From Marmoricola sp. OAE513 (GTDB lineage Bacteria; Actinomycetota; Actinomycetes; Propionibacteriales; Nocardioidaceae): a stretch of DNA of 64,000 nucleotides. The position numbers were made by a program, and so were the translations under genes. Every line of letters starts with the position of its first letter. Within the stretch, counting starts at the first letter, position 1. The notes beneath the pieces were generated by a model. It did not search any database. It had not been told where the DNA came from and saw only the letters and a list, made by a program, of their open reading frames with translations. Location of the stretch: the NCBI RefSeq assembly GCF_040546585.1, contig NZ_JBEPOC010000001.1, positions 3,596,001 through 3,660,000 on the forward strand. The letters run 5' to 3'. Below, piece after piece: positions 34,620-47,105 of the stretch.

Positions 34620-36359
34620 ATGGCGATCACCAGGAAACCGCTCGCCGCGGTTGCTGTCGCTGCCCTTGCCGCAGCCACGCTGGTTGCGTGCGGGAGCGGG
34701 GATGACGGGGATGGCGGAGGTTCGAAGGCCGAAGGTACCAAGGGCGGTACCGCGATCTTCTACAACGGCCCCCGCAACACCGAGCACTGGGACCCCCAGC
34801 GCATGTACATCGGTCGCGACCTGAACAACTCGGGACGACTCTTCTACCGGAGCCTGGTCGCGTTCCCCGCGTCCAACGACCCGGTGGAGGGAACCACTCC
34901 GGTTCCCGACCTCGCGACCGACACGGGTACGTCGGAGCAGGAGGGCAAGGTCTGGAAGTTCACCGTGCGTGACGACGTCAAGTGGGAGGACGGCAAGCCG
35001 ATCACCTGCGAGGACTTCAAGTACGGCGCCAGCCGCAACTTCGCGACCGACGTGATCATCGGTGGACCGGCCAACTACCTGTTCACCTACCTCGACATCC
35101 CGACCGGCAAGGACGGGCTGCCCGAGTACAAGGGCCCGTACAAGAAGACCGGTCAGGACCTGTTCGACAAGGCCGTGACCTGCGACGGGAACACGATCAC
35201 GTACAACATGAAGAAGCCGTGGCCGGACTTCCCGCAGTCGATGGCTTCGCTCCGCTACATGGACCCGTACCGTGCCGACCTGGACAAGGGTGACGCGAAC
35301 AACTTCGTGATCATCTCCAACGGTCCGTACAAGCTGGACGGCAAGTGGACCGAGGGCACCGGCGCCAAGTTCGTGCGCAACGAGAACTGGGACGAGAAGA
35401 CCGACACGATCCGCAAGGCTCTGCCGGACCAGTGGGACTTCCGCGAGGGTGACGCCGACGAGGCGATCTACGAGCAGATGTTCGCCGACGACGGTGACGC
35501 CCAGTACGGCGTGACCGAGCGTCGCATCCCGCCGACGTTCTACGGCCGCATCCCGGAGGCGGGTGACCGCTACACGAAGGTCGAGTCGCCGTACGTCGAC
35601 TACGTCCTGCCGAACTTCAACTCGGACGTCTTCAAGAACAAGGCCTGCCGCGAGGCACTCAAGTTCGCTACCGACAAGGCCGCCTGGATCCAGGCCGGTG
35701 GTGGCGAGAAGGCCTTCAAGCCCGCGTACTCGATCGTGAACCCGGGCGTGCCCGGCTACAAGAAGAACGCGGCGTTCGCGGACATCCCCGACGCAGGTGA
35801 CACGGCGAAGGCCCAGGCCGCTCTAGCCGACTGCCCCGCCCCGAAGCCGGTGAAGATCAAGTTCACCTACTCCGGTGGAACGCCGACGTCCGACAAGCAG
35901 GCTGCTGCCCTGAAGGAGTCGTGGGACAAGGCCGGCTTCAAGACGGAGCTGGACCCGCTCGAGGACACCTACTACGACGTCATCCAGAAGCCCGAAGCGG
36001 ACTTCGACGTCACGTGGGGTGGTTGGGGTGCTGACTGGCCGTCCATCGGTACGGTCATCCCGCCGCTGATGGACAGCCGGATCAACCTGACCGGCGACTC
36101 CAACGGCAACGACTACGGCAACTACAAGGGCGGTCCGGAGGTCGACGCGATGATCGACGCCGCCTACGCCGAGACGGACCTCGACGCGGCTGCCACGAAG
36201 TGGGCCGAGCTCGACGCCAAGCTCGGTGAGGACGTTGCCTACATCCCGCTGGAGATCACGCTGTTCAACTTCCTGCACGGCGGCAAGGTCACCGGCTACT
36301 CCAACAACGTCTCGGTGAACGGCTACGCCGACCTCGCCCTGATCGGAGTGGAGAAGTAA
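34620..36359 (+). CDS. oppA: peptide ABC transporter substrate-binding lipoprotein
   Basis: 579-aa family 5 solute-binding protein. Signal sequence MAITRKPLAAVAVAALAAAT with lipobox LVAC (cysteine about residue 24), then a Gly/Asp-rich spacer. Family features include AIFYNGPRNTEHWDPQRMY, WKFTVRDDVKWEDGKPITCEDFKYG and NGPYKLDGKWTEG. It captures peptides or similar ligands outside the membrane; the specificity is unknown. The ATG at 34620 follows AGGAGAGA. Confidence 0.92.
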   Translation: MAITRKPLAAVAVAALAAATLVACGSGDDGDGGGSKAEGTKGGTAIFYNGPRNTEHWDPQRMYIGRDLNNSGRLFYRSLVAFPASNDPVEGTTPVPDLATDTGTSEQEGKVWKFTVRDDVKWEDGKPITCEDFKYGASRNFATDVIIGGPANYLFTYLDIPTGKDGLPEYKGPYKKTGQDLFDKAVTCDGNTITYNMKKPWPDFPQSMASLRYMDPYRADLDKGDANNFVIISNGPYKLDGKWTEGTGAKFVRNENWDEKTDTIRKALPDQWDFREGDADEAIYEQMFADDGDAQYGVTERRIPPTFYGRIPEAGDRYTKVESPYVDYVLPNFNSDVFKNKACREALKFATDKAAWIQAGGGEKAFKPAYSIVNPGVPGYKKNAAFADIPDAGDTAKAQAALADCPAPKPVKIKFTYSGGTPTSDKQAAALKESWDKAGFKTELDPLEDTYYDVIQKPEADFDVTWGGWGADWPSIGTVIPPLMDSRINLTGDSNGNDYGNYKGGPEVDAMIDAAYAETDLDAAATKWAELDAKLGEDVAYIPLEITLFNFLHGGKVTGYSNNVSVNGYADLALIGVEK

Positions 36360-36362
36360 CAC

Positions 36363-36419
36363 CTCGGTAGCACCCGACGGTCGGGGCCGCGTCTCGCGGT
36401 CCCGGCCGTCGGTGCCGAG
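36363..36419 (+). other. large stem-loop between oppA and oppB
   Basis: CTCGG...CCGAG outer arms enclose a long GC stem (GCACC-CGACGG-T-CGGG... with its complement to 36415). Such hairpins after binding-protein genes usually stabilise the upstream mRNA or partly terminate transcription, so that the binding protein is made in excess. Confidence 0.65.
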
Positions 36420-36455
36420 AGCAAGTCCCACCCGTACTTTCTCAGGGGTCCATCT

Positions 36456-37472
36456 GTGTTTGCCTACGTCGTCAGACGCCTCGTCTCCGGGGTCATCCTG
36501 CTCATCGTGATGAGCCTGATCACCTTCGCGCTGTTCTTCGCCTCGCCGATCGACCCGGCGAAGTTCGCGTGCGGCAAGAACTGCTCGCGCGCCCAGCAGA
36601 AGCAGACGGCGGCGGCGCTCGGGTACGACGACAACTTCTTCCAGCAGTGGACCAAGTTCTCCAAGGGCATCTTCACCGGCCGGGACTTCCCGGACGACCC
36701 GGAGCTGAAGAAGACGGCACCCCAGACCATCGCGCACTGCGACGCCCCGTGCCTGGGCTACTCCCGCGAGCGCACCTCCAACGTGACCGACCTGATCAAG
36801 CAGACACTGCCGGTCTCGGTCTCGATTGCGATCTTCGCCTTCCTGTTCTGGATCATCGGCGGCGTGCTGCTCGGGGTGATAGCCGCTCTCAGAGCGGGGT
36901 CGATCATCGACCGGGGGTTGGTGGGTATATCCCTTGTCCTGTACGCGTTCCCGACGTTCTTCATCGGTCTGCTGCTCTACAAATTCGTCGCGGTCCAGTG
37001 GAAGCTGGTCGAGGTGCCTCGGTACACGCCGATCGCCGAGGGCGGCATCGGCGGCTGGGCGTCCAGCCTCATCCTGCCCGCGATCACGCTGGCCGTGTTC
37101 TTCATGGCCGGCTACGTCCGGATGACCCGGGCCTTCGTCCTCGAGGCCTTCTCCGAGGACTACGTGCGCACCGCGAAGGCGAAGGGCCTGCCGCAGCGCA
37201 CCATCACGTTCAAGCACGCGCTGCGCGCGGCGCTGACACCGCTGGTCACCATGGCCGGCCTCGACTTCGCCGGCCTGCTCGGCGGCGCGATCATCACCGA
37301 GTCGGTCTTCAACTACCCCGGCCTCGGCAAGCTCGCCGTCGCGGCCAACCGCGACTACGACCTACCGACGCTGGTCGGGCTGGTCCTGCTGCTGGCCGCC
37401 TTCGTGATCGTCGCGAACATCATCGTCGACCTGCTCTACGCGGTCATCGACCCGCGCGTGCGGGTCGGCTGA
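36456..37472 (+). CDS. oppB: peptide ABC transporter permease
   Basis: 338-aa permease, partner of the frameshifted oppC. First helix LVSGVILLIVMSLITFALFF, then a periplasmic loop with cysteines (CGKNCS, HCDAPC), five further helices and the EAA loop EDYVRTAKAKGLPQRTITF. GTG start. Two cysteine pairs in the external loop (about residues 39-43 and 93-97) are uncommon and may form a disulfide. Confidence 0.9.
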   Translation: MFAYVVRRLVSGVILLIVMSLITFALFFASPIDPAKFACGKNCSRAQQKQTAAALGYDDNFFQQWTKFSKGIFTGRDFPDDPELKKTAPQTIAHCDAPCLGYSRERTSNVTDLIKQTLPVSVSIAIFAFLFWIIGGVLLGVIAALRAGSIIDRGLVGISLVLYAFPTFFIGLLLYKFVAVQWKLVEVPRYTPIAEGGIGGWASSLILPAITLAVFFMAGYVRMTRAFVLEAFSEDYVRTAKAKGLPQRTITFKHALRAALTPLVTMAGLDFAGLLGGAIITESVFNYPGLGKLAVAANRDYDLPTLVGLVLLLAAFVIVANIIVDLLYAVIDPRVRVG

Positions 37473-37487
37473 GGGGACTCGGAAACC

Positions 37488-38576
37488 ATGACGGAAACGC
37501 TCCAGACACCACCGCCGGCCCAGACCGGCGCACCGTTCCTGTCGGTGCGCGACCTCGTCGTGCACTTCCCGACGGCGGACGGCATCGTCAAGGCCACCGA
37601 CGGCCTGTCCTTCGAGCTCGAGCGCGGCAAGACGCTCGGCATCGTGGGGGAGTCCGGCTCCGGCAAGTCGGTCTCCAGCTCGGCCATCCTCGGTCTGCAC
37701 CGCGGCACGACCGCCCGGGTCTCCGGCGAGATCCTCCTCGACGGCGCCGACCTGCTGGCTCTCGACGACGAGCAGATGCGTCGTCGCCGGGGTCGCGACG
37801 TGGCGATGATCTTCCAGGACCCGCTCTCCGCGATGCACCCGTACTACACGGTCGGCAACCAGATCGCCGAGGCGTACCTGGTGCACAACGACGTGAGCAA
37901 GAAGGCTGCTCGCCAGCGCACGATCGAGATGCTGGGACGCGTGGGCATCCCGCAGCCCGACCGTCGCGTCGACGACTACCCGCACCAGTTCTCCGGCGGC
38001 ATGCGCCAGCGGGCCATGATCGCGATGAGCCTGATGAACGACCCGGGCCTGCTGATCGCCGACGAGCCGACCACGGCCCTCGACGTGACCGTCCAGGCGC
38101 AGATCCTGGACCTGCTCCAGGACCTGCAGCGCGAGTTCAACTCCGCGATCATCATCATCACCCACGATCTCGGCGTCGTCGCCGAGATGGCTGACGACGT
38201 CCTCGTGATGTACGGCGGCAGGGCCGTCGAGTACGGCCCCACCCGCGAGGTGCTGGTCAGCCCGGAGATGCCGTACACCTGGGGTCTGCTCTCGAGCGTG
38301 CCCGACGTGGTCGGTGACACCGGTGCCAAGCTGATCCCGATCCGCGGCAACCCGCCGAGCCTGCTCAACCCGCCGTCCGGCTGCCCGTTCAACCCGCGGT
38401 GCGACTTCCGCGACCAGGTCCCGGGCGACCTGTGCACCACGGTCCTTCCGGCGCTGACGCCCGCCGCCTCCGGGGGCACCCACACCAAGCGCTGCCACCT
38501 CAGCGACCCGAGCGCCGTGTACGCGGCCGAGGTCCTGCCCGAGATCGCTCCCGACCAGGTCGAGGGGCACGCATGA
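37488..38576 (+). CDS. oppD: peptide ABC transporter ATPase
   Basis: 362-aa ATP-binding subunit. Walker [10 protein letters not shown]-loop [11 protein letters not shown], signature SGGMRQR, Walker [14 protein letters not shown]-loop ITHDLG. The C-terminal oligopeptide/dipeptide domain has the cysteine cluster [18 protein letters not shown] ... RCHL, which in relatives binds an iron-sulfur cluster. The stop overlaps oppF (ATGA). Confidence 0.94.
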   Translation: MTETLQTPPPAQTGAPFLSVRDLVVHFPTADGIVKATDGLSFELERGKTLGIVGESGSGKSVSSSAILGLHRGTTARVSGEILLDGADLLALDDEQMRRRRGRDVAMIFQDPLSAMHPYYTVGNQIAEAYLVHNDVSKKAARQRTIEMLGRVGIPQPDRRVDDYPHQFSGGMRQRAMIAMSLMNDPGLLIADEPTTALDVTVQAQILDLLQDLQREFNSAIIIITHDLGVVAEMADDVLVMYGGRAVEYGPTREVLVSPEMPYTWGLLSSVPDVVGDTGAKLIPIRGNPPSLLNPPSGCPFNPRCDFRDQVPGDLCTTVLPALTPAASGGTHTKRCHLSDPSAVYAAEVLPEIAPDQVEGHA

Positions 38577-39742
38577 GCGAGACGGAGTCCTCCCACGTGA
38601 CAGCGCACGCCGCTTCGGTCCTCGACGTCGACGCACCGCCGGTGCTGACGGTCGAGGACCTGCAGATGTACTTCCCGGTCCGCTCGAGCGGCCTGGTGCG
38701 TCGTACGGTCGGGCACGTCCAGGCGGTCGACGGGGTGTCGTTCCAGGTGCCCCAGGGCGGGTCGCTCGGTCTGGTGGGCGAGTCCGGCTGCGGCAAGTCG
38801 ACGACAGGGCGGCTGATCACGCGGCTCTACAGGCCGACCGGCGGCAGCATCAACTTCGAGGGCACCGACATCTCGAAGATGACGCCCCGGCAGCTGATGC
38901 CGATCCGGCGCGAGATCCAGATGATCTTCCAGGACCCGGCCACCTCGCTGAACCCGCGGCACACGGTCGGTGCGATCGTCGGTGCTCCGCTGCGGATCCA
39001 CAAGGTCGTGCCGAAGGACAAGGTGCTTCCCCGGGTCCAGGAGCTGCTCGAGATCGTCGGTCTCAACCCGGAGCACTACAACCGGTACCCGCACGAGTTC
39101 TCCGGCGGCCAGCGCCAGCGCATCGGCATCGCCCGCGCCCTGACGCTGCAGCCCAAGCTGCTCGTCGCCGACGAGCCGGTCTCCGCCCTCGACGTCTCGA
39201 TCCAGGCGCAGGTGATCAACCTGCTCCAGGACGTCCAGAAGGAATTCGGCATCGGCTTCCTCTTCATCGCCCACGACCTCGCGATCGTGCGCCACTTCTG
39301 CCCCGAGGTGGCGGTGATGTACCTCGGCAAGATCGTCGAGATCGCCGACCGGGACACGCTCTACAACCACTCGCACCACCCCTACACCCAGGCACTGCTT
39401 TCCGCCGTGCCGGACGTGAAGCAGGCGTCGGTGGGTGGCCGTCGCGAGCGGATCCGGTTGACCGGCGACGTCCCGAGCCCGATCAACCCGCCGTCGGGGT
39501 GCCGTTTCCGCACCCGGTGCCCGTTCGCGCAGGAGGTCTGCGCCCAGGTCGAGCCGCCGCTGCTGCAGATCGGCCCGCGGCACAAGGTCGCCTGCCACTT
39601 CGCGGGCGAGCTCGGCGCGCACCCGGCGACGCCGATCGCGCAGAGCACCACGCCGGACCCCTCGACGCCCGGCGTGCACAGCCCCGGATTCGAGGCGACC
39701 TGGCTGGACCTGCAGACCGGGCAGACCACCGGCCCCCGGTGA
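38573..39742 (+). CDS. oppF: peptide ABC transporter ATPase
   Basis: 389-aa second ATPase. Walker [11 protein letters not shown]-loop [11 protein letters not shown], signature SGGQRQR, Walker [14 protein letters not shown]-loop IAHDLA; C-terminal cysteine cluster [14 protein letters not shown] ... ACHF. ATG at 38573 chosen (MSETESSHV) within the overlap with oppD. Confidence 0.94.
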   Translation: MSETESSHVTAHAASVLDVDAPPVLTVEDLQMYFPVRSSGLVRRTVGHVQAVDGVSFQVPQGGSLGLVGESGCGKSTTGRLITRLYRPTGGSINFEGTDISKMTPRQLMPIRREIQMIFQDPATSLNPRHTVGAIVGAPLRIHKVVPKDKVLPRVQELLEIVGLNPEHYNRYPHEFSGGQRQRIGIARALTLQPKLLVADEPVSALDVSIQAQVINLLQDVQKEFGIGFLFIAHDLAIVRHFCPEVAVMYLGKIVEIADRDTLYNHSHHPYTQALLSAVPDVKQASVGGRRERIRLTGDVPSPINPPSGCRFRTRCPFAQEVCAQVEPPLLQIGPRHKVACHFAGELGAHPATPIAQSTTPDPSTPGVHSPGFEATWLDLQTGQTTGPR

Positions 39743-39760
39743 CCTGTCCGTCCCACCTCC

Positions 39761-39766
39761 TAGGCT
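39761..39766 (+). promoter_or_regulatory. -10 box TAGGCT, likely leaderless rarA transcript
   Basis: TAGGCT ends six bases before the rarA GTG at 39773. Confidence 0.55.
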
Positions 39767-39772
39767 GAACCC

Positions 39773-41131
39773 GTGGACGAGGGACTCTTCGAGGCGACCG
39801 CTCCTGCGCCGGCCGGGCCGGGTGGCGGGACGCTCGCAGGCAACGACCACGCGTCGGCGCCGCTCGCTGTCCGGATGCGTCCGCGTGACCTCGACGAGCT
39901 GGTCGGACAGCAGCACCTGCTCGCGGCCGGCTCCCCGCTGCGCCGGCTCATCGAGGGCGACCAGTCGATGGCGCTGCTGCTCTGGGGGCCGCCGGGTACC
40001 GGCAAGACGACGATCGCGGCGATCGTCTCCGGCCAGACCAACCGGGTCTTCGTCGAGGTCTCGGCCGTGGCCGCAGGGGTCAAGGAGGTCCGGGCGGCCA
40101 TCGACGGTGCCCGGGCACGCCTGGTGGCGACCGGACAGGAGACCGTGCTGTTCGTCGACGAGGTGCACCGCTTCACCAAGGCCCAGCAGGACGCGCTGCT
40201 CCCCGGGGTGGAGAACCGGTGGGTGACGCTCATCGCGGCGACCACCGAGAACCCGCACTTCTCGGTGATCTCGCCGCTGCTGTCCCGCTCGCTGCTGCTG
40301 ACCCTGGAACCTCTGACCGACGAGGACGTCCGGGGCGTCATCACCGCGGCGCTCAGCGACGAACGCGGGCTCGCGGGAGCGGTCGGGCTCACCGAGGAGG
40401 CGGCCGATCACCTGGTCCGGCTCGCCGGCGGCGACGCGCGCCGCTCCCTGACGTACCTGGAGGCGGCGGCGGGTGCGGCGATCGCCCAGGGCCTCGACGA
40501 GGTCGACCTGGCGACCGCCGAGACCGCGGTCGACCGGGCCGCGGTGCGCTACGACCGCGACGGCGACCAGCACTACGACGTGATCAGCGCGTTCATCAAG
40601 TCGATCCGCGGATCGGACGCCGATGCCGCGCTGCACTACCTGGCGCGGATGTTCGAGGCGGGGGAGGACCCCCGGTTCATCGCGCGGCGCCTGGTGGTCT
40701 CGGCCAGCGAGGACATCGGTCTCGCGCACCCGGCCGCCCTGACCACCGCGGTGGCCGCGGCCCAGGCCGTCCAGCTCATCGGCATGCCGGAGGCGCGGAT
40801 CAACCTGGCGCAGGCGGTCATCGAGCTGTGCGTGGCGCCGAAGTCCAACGCCGTGATCGTGGCCGTGGACGCCGCCATCGCCGACGTACGGGCGGGCAAG
40901 ATCGGAGCGGTGCCGGCGCACCTGCGCGACGCGCACTACCCGGGGTCGAAGGCGCTCGGTCACGGCGCCGGCTACAAGTACGCCCACGACGAGCCGTTCG
41001 GCATCGCGGAGCAGCAGTACGCCCCGGAGGTGGTCCTCGACGCGGAGTACTACCGACCGACGAACCTCGGGGCAGAAGCGGCCGTCCGGGAGCGGTGGGA
41101 GCGAATTCGGCGGATCATCCGCGGCAGGTAG
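39773..41131 (+). CDS. rarA: replication-associated recombination AAA+ ATPase RarA (MgsA)
   Basis: 452-aa ATPase acting at stalled replication forks. It has Walker [10 protein letters not shown], Walker [10 protein letters not shown], sensor 1 [11 protein letters not shown], and the C-terminal tetramerisation domain ([46 protein letters not shown]). The N-terminal 35 residues are variable. It lies upstream of the alaS operon, as in other actinobacteria. Confidence 0.95.
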   Translation: MDEGLFEATAPAPAGPGGGTLAGNDHASAPLAVRMRPRDLDELVGQQHLLAAGSPLRRLIEGDQSMALLLWGPPGTGKTTIAAIVSGQTNRVFVEVSAVAAGVKEVRAAIDGARARLVATGQETVLFVDEVHRFTKAQQDALLPGVENRWVTLIAATTENPHFSVISPLLSRSLLLTLEPLTDEDVRGVITAALSDERGLAGAVGLTEEAADHLVRLAGGDARRSLTYLEAAAGAAIAQGLDEVDLATAETAVDRAAVRYDRDGDQHYDVISAFIKSIRGSDADAALHYLARMFEAGEDPRFIARRLVVSASEDIGLAHPAALTTAVAAAQAVQLIGMPEARINLAQAVIELCVAPKSNAVIVAVDAAIADVRAGKIGAVPAHLRDAHYPGSKALGHGAGYKYAHDEPFGIAEQQYAPEVVLDAEYYRPTNLGAEAAVRERWERIRRIIRGR

Positions 41132-41134
41132 GGT
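41129..41134 (+). promoter_or_regulatory. -10 box TAGGGT before the gene at 41143
   Basis: TAGGGT overlaps the rarA stop codon and ends eight bases before the ATG at 41143, a possible leaderless start for the alaS operon. Confidence 0.4.
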
Positions 41135-41142
41135 CATCTGCC

Positions 41143-41664
41143 ATGGACAGTGCATTGCTGGGAGCGATCCTCGCCGCCCTGGGTGGAGCCGTCGTGGCCC
41201 TGCTCGCGGTGGGGCTCCTGGCCGTCCTGCGCCGACGCAACCGGTCCCGCGCGGACCTCGAGGCGATGCTGGACGCGGCCCTGCGCGAGAGCGACGACCT
41301 GCGCACCCGGCTCGAGGAGCTCTCGGTCCAGCTGCCCGACCACCCGGCGGCCGTCCCGACCGAGAGTCTGACCTACCTGATCACCGACGCAGGTCGCCCC
41401 GGCGCCGACGTCGCGGTGCCCGTCGAGGACCCGGTCGTGGTGCCGGACCGGCTCGTGCTGAGCGCCACCGTGGGCACGCCGCTGGTCAAGGTGGCCGCCT
41501 TCAGCCACGGCGTACGGCGGGCCCTGTCCCCGGAGAACCGCAACCGGATCTGGTTCGAGATGCGGCGGGAGGTGCGGGCGGCCCGCAAGCGCCGCAAGCA
41601 GCTGGTCAAGCAGTACCAGCGCGACCTCCGGGCCGATGACCGGTCGCAGGAGTCGCTGGCATGA
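41143..41664 (+). CDS. single-pass membrane protein of unknown function
   Basis: 173 aa. One N-terminal helix (about 5-28, [20 protein letters not shown]), a basic stop-transfer, a coiled-coil-like segment (about 35-62, [23 protein letters not shown]), and a soluble basic domain ending [19 protein letters not shown] do not recognise a named family. It is coupled by ATGA to the next gene and belongs to the alaS-ruvX-mltG operon. Confidence 0.8.
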   Translation: MDSALLGAILAALGGAVVALLAVGLLAVLRRRNRSRADLEAMLDAALRESDDLRTRLEELSVQLPDHPAAVPTESLTYLITDAGRPGADVAVPVEDPVVVPDRLVLSATVGTPLVKVAAFSHGVRRALSPENRNRIWFEMRREVRAARKRRKQLVKQYQRDLRADDRSQESLA

Positions 41665-41962
41665 GGCGCGGTTTCTGGTTCGTGGCAGGAGCCGGCGCCG
41701 GCGTCTACGTGATGGTCAAGGCCCGTCGGGCCGCCGAGGTGTTCACGCCGGACGGTCTGCGCGACCGCCTCGAGGGACTCCAGGTCGGCGCCCAGCTGTT
41801 CGCCGAGGAGGTGCGCGCCGGGATGACCGACCGCGAGGCCGAGCTCCGCGAGCGCTTCGCCCTCACCGACGAGCACCGCGCGCTGGACGCCCCTCTGGAC
41901 GGCCCTCTCGTCCTCGAGACAACTCCCGAACCTGATCGACCTGCTCTGGAAGGCACGCACTG

Positions 41963-41963
<1 letters not shown>
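41661..41963 (+). CDS. small DUF6167-like protein
   Basis: 100 aa. A short N-terminal hydrophobic stretch (FWFVAGAGAGVYVMV) followed by VKARRAAEVFTPDGLRDRLE and a charged helix. This matches my memory of the small DUF6167 proteins found before alaS in actinobacteria. Overlaps both neighbours (ATGA upstream, TGATG into alaS). Confidence 0.75.
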
Positions 41964-44627
<2,664 letters not shown>

Positions 44628-44635
<8 letters not shown>

Positions 44636-45107
44636 CCTGGACCCCCGCGGCGTCCGCCTGGGGATCGACCCGGGCGACGCCCGGATCGGGGTCGCCTCCT
44701 GCGACCCCAGCGGGATCCTGGCCACGCCGGTGGAGACGGTGCCCCGCGGTGAGGGCGACCTGGACCGGATCGCTGCGCTCGTCGAGGAGCTCGGCGCCGT
44801 GCTGGTGTACGTCGGGCTGCCGCGCTCGCTGAGCGGGAACGAGGGACCGGCGGCGGGTAAGGTTCGAGCATTCGCCGCAGACCTGGCGGCACGGGTCGCA
44901 CCGCTCCCGCTCCGCCTGGTCGACGAGCGGATGAGCACGGTCACCGCGGAGGCGGTGCTGCGCGACCGCGGCAAGAAGGGCAAGAAGCGGCGAGCCGTCG
45001 TGGACCAGGCGGCCGCCGTGGTGATCCTGCAGGGCGCGATCGACACCGAGCGCACGCTGGGCCGGCCGGCCGGCGAGCTGGTCGTACAAGGAGAAGGAAC
45101 ACTGTGA
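44628..45107 (+). CDS. ruvX: putative pre-16S rRNA nuclease (RuvX/YqgF)
   Basis: 159-aa RNase H-fold protein. The catalytic acids are in LGIDPGDARIGVA, GLPRSLSGNEG and VDQAAAVVILQ; LVDERMSTVTAE is also typical. YqgF matures the 5' end of 16S rRNA in E. coli; in M. tuberculosis RuvX also cuts Holliday junctions. ATG at 44628 overlaps alaS by eight bases. Confidence 0.93.
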
Positions 45108-46267
45108 GCGACATCGGACCTGGCCCCGAGCACGAGCCCGCCAGCCTGCCGAGGGCAGGTTCGCGTCGCGGTGAGCCCCGCCGGAGCCGTGCCCGCGGCT
45201 GCCTCCCGCTCCTGGTGGTCCTGGCCCTGATCGCCGGGGGCGCCTACTTCGGTGGCAGCTGGGTCGTCGACAAGGTGAAGTCGTTGACCGGCAGTGCTCC
45301 CGACTACTCCAGCACGAACACCGTCGTGCCCAAGAACGGCAAGAACGTCGCCACCATCGAGGTGCGCGAGGGCGACAGCTCGGCAGCGATCGGCCGTTCG
45401 CTGAAGGCCGCCGACGTCGTCAAGAGCGTCGACGCGTTCGTCGACGCCGCCCGCGCCGACGAGCGCTCGACGTCGATCCAGGTCGGCTTCTACGCGCTGA
45501 ACAAGCAGATGAAGGCTTCGGCAGCCCTGGAGATCCTGGTCAACCCGAAGAACCTGATCCAGACCGCGGTGGTGATCCCCGAAGGTTTCCGGGTCAAGGA
45601 CATCGTCAAGCGGATCCTGGCCAAGACCGACTTCACCAAGGCCCAGGTCAACGCGGCGATCAAGGACACCGCCGGGCTCGGTCTGCCGCCGGAGGCGAAC
45701 GGCAAGCTCGAGGGCTACCTGTTCCCGGCGACGTACAACGTGCTGCCCGGCATGACCGCGAAGGGTCTGCTGACGCAGATGGTCGAGAAGACCAAGCAGG
45801 TCGAGAAGTCCCTGGACATCAAGGCGAAGGCGAAGGCCGTGGGACTCACCCCGCAGCAGGTCCTCACCGTGGCGAGCATCCTGGAGTACGAGGGCAGCCG
45901 CGACGAGGACTACCCGAAGATCGCCCAGGCCATCTACAACCGCCTCGAGATCGGCATGCTGCTGCAGTCCGACGCGACGGTCGCCTACGCCAACAACCTG
46001 TCAGGCACCGTCTACACGACCGACGCCGAGCGCAACAACCCCTCGCCCTACAACACCTACGTGCACGCGGGTCTGCCGCCGGGACCGATCGGGTCGCCGG
46101 GGGAGAAGACCATCGAGGCAGCGCTGAACCCGGTCAAGGGCCCGTGGTTGTACTGGATCGTGGTCAACCTGAAGACCGGAGAGACCCGGTTCAACGAGAC
46201 GTACGACGGCCACCTCGCCGACCGCGAGGTGCTGCGCGAGTACTGCTCGACCTCGGACGCCTGCTGA
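45104..46267 (+). CDS. mltG: endolytic murein transglycosylase MltG
   Basis: 387-aa YceG-family membrane enzyme that cuts nascent peptidoglycan glycan strands. Cytoplasmic basic tail, helix at about 34-52, LysM-like domain (VREGDSSAAIGRSLKAADVV), then the catalytic domain with VASILEYEGSRDEDYPKIA, YNRLEIGMLLQSDATV and TYVHAGLPPGPIGSPG. The catalytic glutamate is the first E of ILEYE. GTG start overlapping ruvX. Confidence 0.94.
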   Translation: MSDIGPGPEHEPASLPRAGSRRGEPRRSRARGCLPLLVVLALIAGGAYFGGSWVVDKVKSLTGSAPDYSSTNTVVPKNGKNVATIEVREGDSSAAIGRSLKAADVVKSVDAFVDAARADERSTSIQVGFYALNKQMKASAALEILVNPKNLIQTAVVIPEGFRVKDIVKRILAKTDFTKAQVNAAIKDTAGLGLPPEANGKLEGYLFPATYNVLPGMTAKGLLTQMVEKTKQVEKSLDIKAKAKAVGLTPQQVLTVASILEYEGSRDEDYPKIAQAIYNRLEIGMLLQSDATVAYANNLSGTVYTTDAERNNPSPYNTYVHAGLPPGPIGSPGEKTIEAALNPVKGPWLYWIVVNLKTGETRFNETYDGHLADREVLREYCSTSDAC

Positions 46268-46271
46268 GCCG

Positions 46272-47105
46272 ATGGCGACACCTGCAGTCCGCAACTGTGC
46301 CGTCCTGGGTTCCCCGATCGAGCACTCGCTCTCCCCGGTGCTGCACCGTGCCGCGTACGCCGAGCTCGGTCTGCCCTGGCAGTACAGCGCCGTCGACGTG
46401 GAGGAGCCCGAGCTCCCGCGCTTCCTGCGCACCTTGGACGCGAGCTGGCGCGGCTTGTCGTTGACGATGCCGCTCAAGCGGACCGTGATGCCGTTCCTCG
46501 ACGACATGGACCTCTGGGCGGAGGTCTCGGGCGCGGCGAACACCGTCGTGCTCGCCGATGGTGCGATGAGCGGGTTCAACACCGACATCCCGGGTGCGAT
46601 CGCGGCGCTGCAGGAACGTGTGCCCGGTCCGTTCACGAACGCCGTGGTGCTCGGGGGAGGGGCGACGGCGGCCTCGATGCTGCTCGCCCTCGGCGAGCTC
46701 GGCTGCGAGTACGCGCGCCTGCTCGTCCGCGACCCGTCCCGCGCCACCCAGACCGTCGAGACGGTCGCCCGCGCCGAGCGCGGCCCGGTCATCGAGGTGG
46801 GGACGCTGGGCGACCCGGTCGGGGCGGTCGACCTGGTGATCTCCACCATCCCGGCCTCGGCCCAGTCTCCCGCCCTGGTGGCCAGCGCCGACCCGTGCCC
46901 GGTCGTCTTCGAGGTCGTCTACGACCCGTGGCCCACGCCGCTGGCCGCTGCCGCGCTGAGGTCGGGCCGGATCCTCGTCGGGGGTCTCGACCTGCTGATC
47001 AACCAGGCCGCCCGGCAGGTCGAGCTGATGACCAACCTCCCGGCCCCGGTCGCGGCGATGCGTGCCGCCGGCGAGGGCGCGCTGGCGGCGCGGGTCCGGC
47101 CGTGA
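46272..47105 (+). CDS. aroE: shikimate dehydrogenase
   Basis: 277-aa NADP-dependent enzyme reducing 3-dehydroshikimate to shikimate. Substrate site SPIEHSLSPVLHRAAY, catalytic lysine in LTMPLK, aspartate in FNTDIPG, nucleotide loop VVLGGGATAAS. The end overlaps the prepilin peptidase gene in GTGA. Confidence 0.95.
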   Translation: MATPAVRNCAVLGSPIEHSLSPVLHRAAYAELGLPWQYSAVDVEEPELPRFLRTLDASWRGLSLTMPLKRTVMPFLDDMDLWAEVSGAANTVVLADGAMSGFNTDIPGAIAALQERVPGPFTNAVVLGGGATAASMLLALGELGCEYARLLVRDPSRATQTVETVARAERGPVIEVGTLGDPVGAVDLVISTIPASAQSPALVASADPCPVVFEVVYDPWPTPLAAAALRSGRILVGGLDLLINQAARQVELMTNLPAPVAAMRAAGEGALAARVRP

